Shown here: positions 1 to 13,500 of the stretch, one piece after another
Position numbering within the stretch: position 1 is the first letter of the stretch
How the letters are laid out: every line of letters starts with the position of its first letter
Assembly: GCF_018069625.1 (NCBI RefSeq)
Contig: NZ_CP072941.1
Coordinates: forward strand, 6,572,001-6,636,000
From: Streptomyces yatensis
GTDB lineage: Bacteria > Actinomycetota > Actinomycetes > Streptomycetales > Streptomycetaceae
DNA: 64,000 nt
Direction: 5' to 3'
Position numbers and translations under genes: made by a program
The notes under the pieces: generated by a model
What the model saw: the letters and a program-made list of their open reading frames with translations, nothing else
Told to the model about the DNA's origin: nothing
Database searches by the model: none

Positions 1-3000
1 TCGGCTCTCCCGAAGAACTCTGGGAAATCGTCGCGGGCGGAAAGGATGTCATCTCCGAATTCCCGGAGACCCGGGGCTGGGATCTCGCCGGGCTTTACGA
101 CCCCGACCCCGACAGGGCGGGCAGCAGCTATACCCGCGAAGGCGGATTCCTGCACGACGCCGATGAGTTCGATCCGGCGTTCTTCGGCATTTCGCCGCGC
201 GAGGCCCTGGCGATGGACCCGCAGCAGCGGCTGCTGATGGAGACCTCCTGGGAGGTCTTCGAACGCGCCGGAATCGACCCCGCGACCCTCCGCGGCGGCC
301 GGGCCGGTGTGTTCGTCGGCGCCGAGACCCAGGACTACGGCCCCCGGCTGCACGAGGCCGAGCAGGGCTTCGAGGGCTATCTCGTCACCGGCAACGCCGC
401 CAGCGTCGCCTCCGGCCGGATCGCCTACACCTTCGGCTTCGAAGGCCCCACCGTCACCGTCGACACCGCGTGCTCCTCCTCCCTGGTCGCGCTCCACCTC
501 GCCGTCCAGGCGCTGCGCGCGGGCGAGTGCACCATGGCGCTCGCCGGTGGTGCGGCCGTCATGGCCAACCCCGGCTCGTTCATCGCCTTCAGCCGCCAGC
601 GCGGCCTCGCCGCCGACGGCCGCTGCAAGCCGTTCGCCGCCGCCGCCGACGGCACCGCCTGGGGCGAGGGCGTCGGCATGCTGCTCGTCGAACGGCTCTC
701 GGACGCCCGGAAGAACGGCCACCGGGTCCTCGCCGTCGTCCGCGGCACCGCCATCAACCAGGACGGCGCCTCCAACGGCCTCACGGCCCCCAGCGGTCCC
801 GCCCAGCAACGCGTCATCCGCCAGGCCCTCGCCAACGCCGGACTGTCGTCCGGTGACGTCGACGTCGTGGAGGCCCACGGCACCGGTACGACGCTGGGCG
901 ACCCCATCGAGGCCCAGGCGCTGCTCGCCACCTACGGCCAGGAGCGTGCGGCCGACCGGCCGCTGTGGCTCGGATCGCTCAAGTCCAACATCGGCCACAC
1001 CCAGTCCGCGGCCGGTGTCGGCGGCATCATCAAGATGGTCATGGCGATGCGCCACGGCGTCCTGCCGCGCACCCTGCACATCGACGAGCCGACCCCGCAT
1101 GTCGACTGGACCACCGGTGACATCGAGCTGCTGACCGAGGCACGGACGTGGCCGGAGAACGACCGCCCGCGCCGCGCGGGCATCTCCTCGTTCGGCATGA
1201 GCGGCACCAACGCCCACGCCATCATCGAACAGCCCCCGGCCGACGGCGAAGAGCGGAACGAGACCGAGGACCCCGACGGTGAGGGCTCCGCGGAACCCTC
1301 CGTCCTGCCCTGGACCCTGTCCGCGAAGACCACCGACGCCCTCCGCGGCCAGGCCGAGCGGCTGCACACGCTGCTGGAGGCCGACCCCGGGCTCGCCCTC
1401 ACCGACATCGGCCACTCCCTGGCCACCACCCGCGCCACCTTCGAACAGCGCGCCGTGCTCCTGGCCGGCGACCGCGACGGCTTCCTCTCCGCCCTGCGCA
1501 CCCTCGCCGAGGACGGCGACGGACCGACCGTCGTCCGCGGCGCCCCCGCCGCCGGAAAGCTCGCCCTGCTCTTCACCGGACAGGGCAGCCAGCGCCTCGC
1601 CATGGGCCGCGAGCTCTACGACGCCTACCCCGTCTTCGCCGAAGCCCTCGACGACGCCTGCTGGTACCTCGAGGAACAGCTCGAACACCCGCTGCTCGAC
1701 GTGCTCTTCGCCGAGGAGGGCAGCCCCGAGGCCGCCCTCCTGGACCGCACCGACTACACCCAGCCCGCCCTGTTCGCCGTCGAGGTCGCGCTCTACCGCC
1801 TCGTCGAGTCCTGGGGACTGCGCCCCGAACTGCTCGCCGGACACTCCATCGGCGAACTCGCCGCCGCCCATGTGGCGGGTGTGCTGTCCCTGGAGGACGC
1901 CGCCGCGCTGGTGGCCGCGCGCGGCCGGCTGATGCAGGAGCTTCCGGCCGGTGGCGCGATGATCGCGGTGCAGGCGTCGGAGGACGAGGTGCTGCCGCTG
2001 CTCGCCGGATGCGAGGACCGGATCGGCATCGCCGCCGTCAACGGCCCCCACTCCGTCGTCGTCTCCGGCGAGGAGGACGCGGCGCTGGAGATCGCGGCGG
2101 CCTTCGAGGAGCGCGGCCGCAAGACCAAGCGGCTCACCGTCAGCCACGCCTTCCACTCCCCGCTGATGGACGGCATGCTCGCCGAATTCCGGCGCGTCGC
2201 CCAGGTGCTGGACTACGCACCGCCGCGCATCCCCGTGGTCTCCACCGTCACCGGGCGCGTCGCCACCGCCGAGGAGCTGTGCTCGCCCGAGTACTGGGTG
2301 CGCCATGTCCGCGAGGCCGTCCGCTTCCTGGACGGTGTGCGGACGCTGGCCGACAAGGGCGCCACCACCTTCCTGGAGCTCGGCCCCGACGCCGTGCTCA
2401 CCGCCATGGCCCAGGACTGCCTGCCCGACGCCGACGGCACCGCCTACGCCGCCACGCTGCGCGGCGGGCGCCCCGAGGCCGAAACCCTGACCGCGGCCGT
2501 GGCGCTGGCCTACGTCCGGGGCAAGAAGGCCGACTGGGCCGCCCCGTACGCCACCACCGGCGCCCGCACGATCGACCTGCCCACCTACGCCTTCCAGCGC
2601 CAGCGGTACTGGCTCAACGCCCCGGCCCCGGCCCTGGCCGGACCGGCGGAGGCCGCCGCGTCGGGCTCGGCGGTCGATGGTCGGTTCTGGGATGTGGTGG
2701 AGCGCGGGGATGTGGCCGCGCTGGCGGCGGAGCTCGCGGTGGATCCGGGGGTGTCGCTGGGTGATGTGCTGCCTGCGTTGTCGTCGTGGCGGCGGCTGGA
2801 GTCGGTGCGTTCGACGGTGGACGGCTGGCGTTACCGGGTGGCGTGGAAGCCGGTGACGGAGCGGTCTTCGGCCGGGGTGCTGGGTGGCTGCTGGGTGGTC
2901 GTGGTCCCGGTGGACGGGGCCGAGGGTGTCTGGGCCACGGGTGTGGTGCGGACGCTGGCCGGGCGTGGTGTGGATGTGCGCGTGGTCGAGTCGGCTGCGG

Positions 3001-4599
3001 CGGACCGCGCCGGGATCGCGGATGAGCTGCGTACGGCCGTGGGCGACGCCCCGGTGACGGGTGTGGTGTCGCTTCTGGCCGTGGGCGAGGCCGCGGGCGA
3101 GGCGGATCTGCTGCGGACGGCCGCGTTGGTGCAGGCGTTGGGTGATGCGGGTGTGGGCGCGGCGCCGCTGTGGGTGGCGACGCGGGGTGCGGTGTCGGTG
3201 GGGCGTTCGGATGGTGGGGTGCGTCCGGGTCAGGCGTTGGTGTGGGGGCTCGGCCGGGTGGCGGCGTTGGAGCTGCCGGAGCGGTGGGGCGGTCTGGTCG
3301 ATCTGCCGGAGTCGGTGGACGAGCGGGTGCTGGGGCGGCTGGCGGGTGTGCTGGCCGGGGCCGGTGGCGAGGATCAGGTCGCGGTGCGTGGCTCGGGCGT
3401 CTTCGGACGCCGGCTGGTGCGGGCGGCGGCGTCGGGGTCCGCAACGGGTTCGGCCACCGGTTCGGCCACCGGTTCGGCCTCCGAGGGCTCGTGGACACCG
3501 GGCGCCGGGTCGGTGCTGGTCACGGGTGGTACGGGCGCGCTGGGTGGGCAGCTGGCCCGCTGGCTGGTGGCGAACGGCGCCGAGCATGTGGTGCTCACCA
3601 GTCGTCGGGGGCTGGATGCCCCGGGTGCGGTGGAGCTGCGGGATGAGCTGGCGGCGTCGGGCGCTCGGGTGACCGTTGCCGCGTGTGATGTGGCGGACCG
3701 GGACGCGCTCGCGGAGCTGCTGGCCGGGCTGCCGGAAGACCTTCCGCTGACCGCCGTCGTCCATGCGGCCGGTGTGCTCGACGACGGCGTACTGGACTCG
3801 CTCACGCCCGAGCGGTTCGCCTCGGTGCTCCGGGCGAAGGCCGACGCCGCCCGCCATCTGGACGAGCTGACGCGCGGCCTGGACCTTTCGGCGTTCGTCC
3901 TCTTCTCCTCGATCACCGGGTCGGTGGGCGCCGCCGGGCAGGGCAACTACGCGGCGGCGAATGCCTACTTGGACGCGCTGGCCGAGCTGCGCCGCGCCGA
4001 GGGCCTGCCCGCCACCTCGATCGCCTGGGGCCCGTGGGCCGACTCCGGTATGGCCGGTGACGACGCCATGGAGCGGCGGATGCGCCGCGAGGGTATGCCG
4101 CCGATGGCGCCCGAATCCGCCGTCGCCGCGCTGCGGCAGGCGCTGGACCTCGATGACACCGCCGTGACGGTCGCGGACATCGACTGGGAGAACTTCGCCC
4201 GCACCCTCACCGCCGTACGGCCGAGCCCGCTGATCGCCGAGCTGGCGGCGGCGGAAGCCGGGCCGCGCGCCGCGACCGGCGCCGACACCGGACAGGTCGT
4301 CACCGACGCCGACTCCGCCACCCCGCTCGGCGAGCGCCTGCGCGGCCTTCCCAAGGCCGAACAGGACCGTGCGCTGCTGGAGTTGGTGCGGACGCAGGTC
4401 GCGTCGGTGCTGGGGCACGGCGGGGCCGAGGCGGTCGAGGCCGGACGTGCCTTCAAGGAGCTGGGCTTCGACTCGCTGGCCGCCATCGAGCTGCGCAACC
4501 GGCTGAACGCGGCGACCGGCCTGCGGCTGGCCGCCACGCTCATCTACGACTACCCGAACGCCACCGCCCTCGCGGACCACCTCCGCATGGAGCTGCTGG
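1..4599 (+). other. PKS module A: KS(partial)-AT(malonyl)-KR(B-type)-ACP
   Basis: The KS runs from before the window to about 1236, with catalytic Cys 471-473 and His codons at 876 and 996. AT is about 1560-2615: GHSIG Ser at 1845, HAFHS at 2145-2159, so malonyl-CoA. A helical post-AT element (VDGRFW to SSWRR, about 2671-2800) precedes the structural KR half (about 2820-3420). The catalytic KR (about 3510-4215) has the NADPH motif GGTGALGG near 3525, LDD at 3777-3785 and Tyr at 3948. ACP Ser is 4473-4475. With no DH, the predicted product is a beta-hydroxy unit of B-type configuration. The linker before the KR carries a 12-bp tandem repeat. Confidence 0.93.
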
Positions 4600-7500
4600 G
4601 CGCGGATGCTGCGGTGACCGGTGGCGTGGCCGCGCCTGCGGTCGCGGTGGCCGATGACCCGATCGCGATCGTGGCGATGAGCTGCCGTTTCCCGGGTGGG
4701 GTGCGCTCGCCCGAGGAGCTGTGGGAGCTGCTGACGGCGGGCGGGGACGCGATTGCGGAGTTCCCGTCGGACCGTGGTTGGGATCTGGCGGGGCTGTACG
4801 ACCCGGACCCGGACCGTCCGGGCACGTCGTACGCGCGTGAGGGTGGTTTCCTCTACGACGTCGCCGACTTCGACGCCTCGTTCTTCGGGATCTCGCCGCG
4901 TGAGGCGCTCGCGATGGATCCGCAGCAGCGGCTGCTGCTGGAGACCTCCTGGGAGGCGTTCGAGCGCGCGGGCATCGACCCGGCCACGCTGCGCGGCAGC
5001 CGTACCGGTGTCTTCGCGGGCACCAACGGCCAGGACTACGCCGCCCTCGTCTCCACCCCGCCCGAGGGCCTGGAGGGCCACCTGGGCACGGGCAACGCGG
5101 CGAGCGTGGTGTCGGGGCGGGTGGCGTACACCTTCGGTCTCGAGGGCCCGGCGGTGACGGTGGACACGGCGTGTTCATCGTCGCTGGTGGCCCTGCACAT
5201 GGCCGTTCAGGCGCTGCGCGGCGGCGAGTGCACGATGGCGCTCGCCGGTGGCGTCACGGTGATGTCCACGCCGGAGGCGTTCGTCGACTTCAGCCGTCAG
5301 CGCGGGCTGGCGGAGGACGGCCGGATCAAGGCGTTCGCGGCGGGTGCGGACGGCACCGGCTGGGGCGAGGGCGTCGGCATGCTGCTAGTCGAGCGGCTGT
5401 CGGACGCGGAGAAGAACGGCCACCCGGTGCTTGCGGTCGTGCGGGGCAGCGCGATCAACCAGGACGGTGCGTCGAACGGTCTGACGGCGCCGAACGGTCC
5501 GTCGCAGCAGCGGGTCATCCGGCAGGCGCTGGCCGGTGCGGGGCTGTCGGCCGGTGATGTGGATGTGGTCGAGGCGCACGGTACGGGGACGACGCTGGGC
5601 GACCCGATCGAGGCGCAGGCGCTGCTGGCTACGTACGGCCAGGAGCGGGATGGGGAGCGGCCGTTGTGGCTCGGCTCCATCAAGTCCAACATCGGTCATA
5701 CGCAGGCGGCTGCCGGTGTCGCGGGCATCATCAAGATGGTGCTGGCGATGCGGCACGGTGTGCTGCCGCAGACGTTGCACGTGGACGCGCCGTCGCCGCA
5801 TGTGGACTGGTCGGCGGGGGCCGTCTCGCTGCTGACGGAGCAGGTGGAGTGGCCGGAGACCGGCCGCCCGCGCCGCGCGGGTGTGTCGTCCTTCGGGCTC
5901 AGTGGCACCAACGCGCACACCATCATCGAGCAGGCCCCGGCCCCGGTCCTTCCGGCCGCGGCCGTGGAGCCCGCGCCGCGTGAACTGCCCGCGCTGCCGT
6001 GGCTGCTGTCGGCGAAGGACGGGCAGGCGCTGCACGCCCAGGCCGCACAGCTGGCCACCCATCTCCGCACCCACCCCGAACTGAGCGCGACGGACGTCGC
6101 CTTCTCGCTCGCCACCAGCCGCACCGCGCTGGAGCGGCGCGCGGCGCTCATCACCACCGACCGCGAGACGTTCCTCGCGGGCCTGGATGCCGTGGCTCGG
6201 GGCGAGTCCGCCTCGGGTGTGGTCGAGGGGGCGGTGGCCGAGGGCAAGGTGGCGTTCCTGTTCACGGGGCAGGGGAGTCAGTGGCTGGGGATGGGGCGTG
6301 AGTTGTACGACGCCTATCCGGTGTTCGCGGATGCGCTGGATGAGGTGTGTGCGCATCTGGATCTGTATCTGGAGCGGCCGCTGCGGGATGTGCTGTTCGG
6401 GGATGACGCGGACGTACTGGACCAGACCGGGTTCACTCAGCCTGCGTTGTTCGCGGTCGAGGTGGCGTTGTTCCGGCTGGTGGAGGCGTGGGGTCTGACG
6501 CCGGACTTCCTCTCCGGGCATTCGATCGGTGAGCTGGCCGCCGCGCATGTGGCGGGTGTGTTGTCGCTCGCGGACGCGGCGAAGCTGGTTGCTGCGCGTG
6601 GCCGTTTGATGCAGGAGCTTCCGGCCGGTGGCGCGATGATCGCGGTGCAGGCGGCGGAGGACGAGGTCGAGCCGCTGCTGACCGAGCGCGTCGGCATCGC
6701 CGCGCTGAACGGGCCGACGTCGGTCGTGATCGCCGGTGACGAGGACGAGGCTGTCGCGATTGCGGCCGGTTTCGAGGCGCAGGGCCGGAAGACCAAGCGC
6801 CTCACCGTCAGCCACGCGTTCCACTCGCCGCGTATGGATGGGATGTTGGACGCGTTCCGTGCGGTGGCCGAGGGACTGTCGTACGAGGCCCCGCGGATCC
6901 CGATCGTCTCCAACCTCACCGGTGCCGTCGTCTCCGCCGAGGAGATCACGACCGCTGACTTCTGGGTGCGCCACGTCCGCGAAGCCGTCCGTTTCCTCGA
7001 TGGTGTGCGGACGTTGGAAGCGGAGGGCGTGACGACCTTCGTCGAGCTCGGCCCCGATGGCGTGCTCTCCGCGATGGCGCAGGAGTGCGTGACCGGCGAC
7101 GAGGCCGCGTTCGCGACCGCGCTGCGGAAGGGGCGTGCGGAGGCCGAGTCGCTGACCGCCGCCCTCGCCCTGCTGCACGTCCGGGGCCGGTCCCTGGACT
7201 GGGGCGGCTACTTCGCGGGCACCGGTGCCCGACGGGTCGAGCTGCCGACGTACGCCTTCCAGCGCACGCGGTACTGGTGGGAGGAGACCCCGGCGGCGGA
7301 GGCCGCCGCGTCGGGCAGTGCCGTCGACGGGCGGTTCTGGGCTGCGGTGGAGCGCGGGGATGTGGCCGCGCTGGCGGCGGAGCTCGCGGTGGATCCGGGG
7401 GTGTCGCTGGGTGATGTGCTGCCTGCCTTGTCGTCGTGGCGGCGGCAGGAGTCGGTGCGTTCGACGGTGGACGGCTGGCGTTACCGGGTGGCGTGGAAGC

Positions 7501-10500
7501 CGGTGACGGAGCGGTCGCCGGTCGGGGTGCTGGGCGGCTGTTGGGTGGTCGTGGTGCCGGCCGGCGAGGCCGGGGGCGTGTGGGCCACGGGTGTGGTGCG
7601 GATGCTGGCCGGGCGTGGTGTGGATGTGCGCGTGGTCGAGTCGGCTGCGGCGGACCGCGCCGGGATCGCGGATGAGCTGCGTACGGCGGTCGTGGGCGGT
7701 TCGGTGGCGGGGGTGTTCTCCCTGCTGGCGGCGGTCGACGATGCGACGGGTCTGTTGCGGACGGCCGCGTTGGTGCAGGCGTTGGGTGATGCGGGTGTGG
7801 GTGCGCCGCTGTGGGTGGCGACGCGGGGTGCGGTGTCGGTGGGGCGTTCGGACGGTGTGGTGAGCCCGCACCAGGCCCTGGTGTGGGGGCTCGGCCGGGT
7901 GGCGGCGTTGGAGCTGCCCGAGCGCTGGGGCGGTCTGGTCGACCTTCCCGAGACGGCCGACGAGCGTGCGCTCGGGCGGCTGGCGGGTGTGCTGGCCGGG
8001 CTCGGCGGCGAGGACCAGGTCGCGGTGCGTGGCTCGGGCGTCTTCGGACGCCGGCTGACGGAGGCTTCCGGGGCCCGGACGTCGGACGACGAGGGCTGGC
8101 GGCCCTCGGGTTCGGTGCTGGTCACGGGTGGTACGGGCGCGCTGGGTGGGCAGCTGGCCCGCTGGCTGGTGGCGAACGGCGCCGAGCATGTGGTGCTCAC
8201 CAGCCGCCGGGGGCTGGAGGCCCCGGGTGCGGTGGAGCTGCGGGATGAGCTGGCGGCGTCGGGCGCTCGGGTGACCGTTGCCGCGTGTGATGTGGCGGAC
8301 CGGGACGCGCTCGCGGAGCTGCTGGCGGCTATACCGGCCGAGTTCCCGCTGACCGCCGTCGTGCACGCGGCCGGTGTGCTGGACGACGGCCTTGTGGACA
8401 CGCTGGACGCCGAGCGCCTGGAGCGCGTGGTGCGCGCCAAGGCCACCTCCGCGCAGAACCTCCACGAGCTGACACGCGACCTGGACCTTACGGCGTTCGT
8501 GCTCTTCTCCTCGTTCGCCGGATCGGTGGGCGCCGCCGGACAGGGCAACTACGCGGCGGCGAACGCCTACTTGGACGCGCTGGCCGAACTGCGCCGCGCC
8601 GAGGGCCTGCCCGCCACCTCGATCGCCTGGGGCCCGTGGGCCGAGGGCGGCATGGCCGCCGACGAGGCGCTGGAGCGGCGGATGCGCCGCGACGGCGTGC
8701 CGCCCATGGCGCCCGAGTCGGCGCTCATCGCGCTGCGGCAGGCGCTGGACCTCGATGACACCGCCGTGACGGTCGCGGACATCGACTGGGACCGGTTCCT
8801 GGCCGAGTTCACCGCCGTACGGCCGAGCGCGCTGTTCGGCGAGGTGCGGGCCGCGCGTCCGGCGCCGGCCGCCGAGGGCGCGCCGCGCGCGGCCGCCACC
8901 GCCGGGAGCGGCACACTGGCGGAGCGGCTGTCCGGTCTGACGGAGAACGAGCGCGCACAGACGCTGCTGGAGCTGGTGCGGACGCAGGTCGCGTCGGTGC
9001 TGGGGCACGACGGGGCCGAGGCGGTCGAGGCCGGACGTGCCTTCAAGGAGCTGGGCTTCGACTCGCTCACCGCCGTCGAACTCCGCAACCGGCTGAACGC
9101 GGCCACCGCGCTGCGGCTGCCCGCCACGCTCGTCTACGACTACCCGAACGCCACCGCCCTGGCCGACCACCTCCGTACGGAGCTGCTGGGGGCGGATGCT
9201 GCGGTGACCGATGGCGTGGCCGCGCCTGCGGTCGCGGTGGCCGATGACCCGATCGCGATCGTGGCGATGAGCTGCCGTTTCCCGGGTGGGGTGCGCTCGC
9301 CCGAGGAGCTGTGGGAGCTGCTGACGGCCGGTGGCGACGCGATTGCGGAGTTCCCGTCGGACCGTGGTTGGGATCTGGCGGGGCTGTACGACCCGGACCC
9401 GGACCGTCCGGGCACGTCGTACGCGCGTGAGGGCGGTTTCCTCTACGACGTCGCCGACTTCGACGCCTCGTTCTTCGGGATCTCGCCGCGTGAGGCCCTG
9501 GCGATGGATCCGCAGCAGCGGCTGCTGCTGGAGACCTCCTGGGAGGCGTTCGAGCGCGCGGGCATCGACCCGGGCGCGCTGCGCGGTCAGCAGATCGGTG
9601 TCTTCGCCGGGACCAACGGCCAGGACTATCTGTCGCTGCTGATGCAGGCGCCCGAGGGCCTGGAGGGCCATCTGGGCACGGGCAACGCGGCGAGCGTGGT
9701 GTCGGGGCGGGTGGCGTACACCTTCGGTCTCGAGGGCCCGGCCGTCACGGTCGACACGGCCTGTTCGTCGTCGCTCGTGGCGCTGCATCTGGCGGTGCAG
9801 GCGCTGCGGCAGGGCGAGTGCACGATGGCGCTCGCGGGCGGCGTCACGGTGATGTCCACCCCCGAGAACTTCATCGACTTCAGCCGTCAGCGCGGACTGG
9901 CCGCCGACGGCCGGATCAAGGCGTTCGCGGCCGGGGCCGATGGCACCGGCTGGGGCGAGGGCGCGGGCATGCTGCTCGTGGAGCGGCTGTCGGACGCACG
10001 GCGCAACGGCCACCCGGTGCTTGCGGTGGTGCGGGGCAGCGCGATCAACCAGGACGGTGCGTCGAACGGTCTGACGGCGCCGAACGGTCCGTCGCAGCAG
10101 CGGGTCATCCGGCAGGCGCTGACCAGCGCCGGGCTGTCGACCGGCGATGTGGACGTCGTCGAGGCGCACGGCACCGGGACGACGCTGGGTGACCCGATCG
10201 AGGCGCAGGCGCTGCTGGCCACGTACGGCCAGGAGCGAGATGGGGACCGGCCGTTGTGGCTCGGCTCCATCAAGTCCAACATCGGTCATACGCAGGCCGC
10301 CGCCGGTGTCGCGGGCATCATCAAGATGGTGCTGGCGATGCGGCACGGTGTGCTGCCGCAGACGTTGCACGTGGACGCGCCGTCGCCGCATGTGGACTGG
10401 TCGGCGGGGGCCGTCTCGCTGCTGACGGAGCAGGTGGAGTGGCCGGAGGTCGGTCGTCCGCGCCGTGCCGGTATCTCCTCGTTCGGCATCAGTGGCACCA

Positions 10501-13500
10501 ACGCGCACACCATCATCGAGCAGGCGCCGGACCCGGTTCCGGCTCTTCCGACCGCACCGGCGGCCGAGGCGCCCGAGCGGAACGGCCTCGACGGCCTCCT
10601 GCCGTTCGTCCTGTCGGCCAAGAACGCCGAGGCGCTGCGGGAGCAGGCCGCGCGGCTGCACACCCACCTCGCGTCGCGGCCGGATTCGGCGCCGCTCGAC
10701 ATCGCCCACGCCCTGGCCGTCGGCCGCGCCGCCCTGGAGCGGCGTGCGGTGCTGACCGTCGGCGACCGGGACGAGTTGCTGCGGTCGCTCGACGCCCTGG
10801 CCCAGGGTGAGTCCGCCTCGGGTGTGGTCGAGGGGGCGGTGGCCGAGGGCAAGGTGGCGTTCCTGTTCACGGGGCAGGGGAGTCAGCGGCTCGGTATGGG
10901 CCGTGAGTTGTACGACGCCTATCCGGTGTTCGCGGATGCGCTGGATGAGGTGTGTGCGCATCTGGATCTGTATCTGGAGCGGCCGCTGCGGGATGTGCTG
11001 TTCGGGGATGACGCGGACGTACTGGACCAGACCGGGTTCACTCAGCCCGCCTTGTTCGCGGTCGAGGTGGCGCTGTTCCGGCTGGTCGAGGCATGGGGTC
11101 TGACGCCGGACTTCCTCTCCGGGCATTCGATCGGTGAGCTGGCCGCCGCGCATGTGGCGGGTGTGCTCTCGCTCGCGGATGCGGCGAAGCTGGTTGCTGC
11201 GCGTGGTCGTCTGATGCAGGAGCTTCCGGCCGGTGGCGCGATGATCGCGGTGCAGGCGGCGGAGGACGAGGTCGAGCCGCTGCTGACCGAGCGCGTCGGC
11301 ATCGCCGCGCTCAACGGGCCGACCTCCGTGGTCATCGCGGGTGACGAGGACGCGGCTCTGGAGATTGCCGCGTCGTTCGAGGCGCAGGGCCGGAAGACCA
11401 AGCGGCTCACCGTCAGCCACGCGTTCCACTCGCCGCGTATGGATGGGATGTTGGACGCGTTCCGTGCGGTGGCCGAGGGGCTGTCGTACGAGGCCCCGCG
11501 CATCCCGATCGTCTCCAACCTCACCGGTGCCGTCGTCTCCGCCGAGGAGATCACCAGCCCGGACTTCTGGGTGCGCCACGTCCGCGAGGCGGTCCGCTTC
11601 CTCGATGGCGTCCGCACGTTGGAAGCCCAGGGTGTGACGACCTTCGTCGAACTCGGCCCCGACGGCGTGCTCTCCGCGATGGCGCAGGAGTGCGTGACCG
11701 GCGAGGACACCGCCTTCGCCGCCGCGCTGCGCAAGGACCGCCCCGAGGCCGAGGCGCTGCTCTCGGCCGTCGCGCGGGCGCATGTCCGTGGGGTGACGCC
11801 GGACTGGGCGGCCGTCTTCGCCGGTGCGGGCGCCGCCCCCGTGGACCCGGCCGAGCTGGCTGTGTTGCCCACCTATCCCTTCCATCGACAGCGCTACTGG
11901 CCCAGCGCCGCCGCCCTCGCGGCGGGCGACCCCGAGTCGATCGGGCTGGGTGACATCGACCATCCGCTCCTCGGCGCGGCCGTCGCGCTCGCCGACGCCG
12001 ATGGACTCCTGCTCACGGGTGTGCTCTCCATCCGTACGCACCCCTGGCTGGCCGACCACGCGGTCATGGGCACCGTGCTGCTGCCCGGTACGGCCTTCGT
12101 CGAGCTGGCCGGCGCCGCGGGCGCCCAGGTCGGCTGCGAGCGGCTGGACGAACTGACCCTGGAAGCCCCGCTCGTGCTGCCCGAGCACACCGGGGTGCGG
12201 GTGCAGCTCGTGGTGGACGGGCCGGATGAGTCCGGCCGCCGTTCCTTCAGCCTGCATTCGCGTCGGCAGGACGCGCTGGGGACCGAGCCGTGGACGCGCC
12301 ACGCCACCGGTGTGCTCGCGCCCGGCGCCCGGATCGCCGCGTCCGGCGAGCCCGATGAGCTGGCCGTATGGCCGCCGCAGGATGCGACCCCGATCGCGGT
12401 CGAGGGGCTGTACGAGGAGCTGGCCGGGGCGGGTCTCGGCTACGGGCCGGTGTTCCAGGGGCTCAAGGGCGCCTGGCGGCTCGGCGAGAACCTCTACGCC
12501 GAGGTGGGCTTCCCCGAGGACGCGCCGCTGACGTCGGGCGCCGAGGCCGAGCGGTTCGGGCTGCACCCGGCCCTGCTGGATGCCGCGCTGCACGTCATCG
12601 GCCTCGACAGCGCCGACCGCGAGGCGGCGCTGGCCGAGGGCGCGCTGCTGCCGTTCGCCTGGAACGGCGTGCAGCTGCACGCGGCCGGGGCCGGTGCGCT
12701 CCGGGTGCGGCTGTCCGAGCGGCCGTCGAACGCGGTCTCGCTGCTGGTGGCCGACGGCACGGGCCGTCCGGTGGCCACGGTCGAGTCGGTGGCGCTGCGG
12801 GCGGCCTCCGCCGACCAGGTCCGCGCGGCGCGCGGCGGGCTGCACGAGTCGCTGTTCCGGCTGGACTGGACGGCGGTTCCGGCGCCCGCGACCGGCGCGG
12901 CCACGGGCGACTGGGCGGTGCTCGGCGCCGATGCCGGTCAATTGGCTGCGTTGGAGGGCGCGTTCGGGCCGGGGATCCGGCTCGCCGCGTACCGCGATCT
13001 GTCGGTGCTGCGGGCGGCGGTGGACGCCGGGGCGTCCGCGCCCGACACCGTCCTGCTGGCCGGTGCCGCTGTGGGTGAGGGCGCGGCGGCCGTGTACGAG
13101 GCCACGCAGACCACCCTCGCCCTGCTCCAGGAGTGGCTGGCCGATGAGCGGTTCGCCGCGTCGCGGCTGGTGCTGCTGACCCGGGGCGCGGTGGAGACCG
13201 CGCCGGGGGCGGGCGTGGCGGATCTGCCGTACGCCGCCGTGCGCGGGCTGTTCCGCTCCGCGCAGTCGGAGAACCCCGGCCGCCTGGTGCTGTTGGACGT
13301 GGACGGCGAGGAGGGCTCGTACCGTACGGTGCCCGCCGCGCTCGGCGTGGACGAGGCGGAGCTGGCGCTGCGCGCGGGCGTGGCGCTCGCGCCCCGGCTG
13401 GCCCGGGTGCCGGTCACCGAGAACACCGCTGTCACCGCTGCCACCGACGCGGGTACCGCCACCGACGCGGGTACCGCCACCGACACGGGTACCGCCGCCG

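Noticed and set aside
8488..8490. TTA triplet as a bldA-dependent leucine codon
   Set aside because: It is out of frame (reads ctt-acg). I noticed no in-frame TTA, though I did not check every codon.
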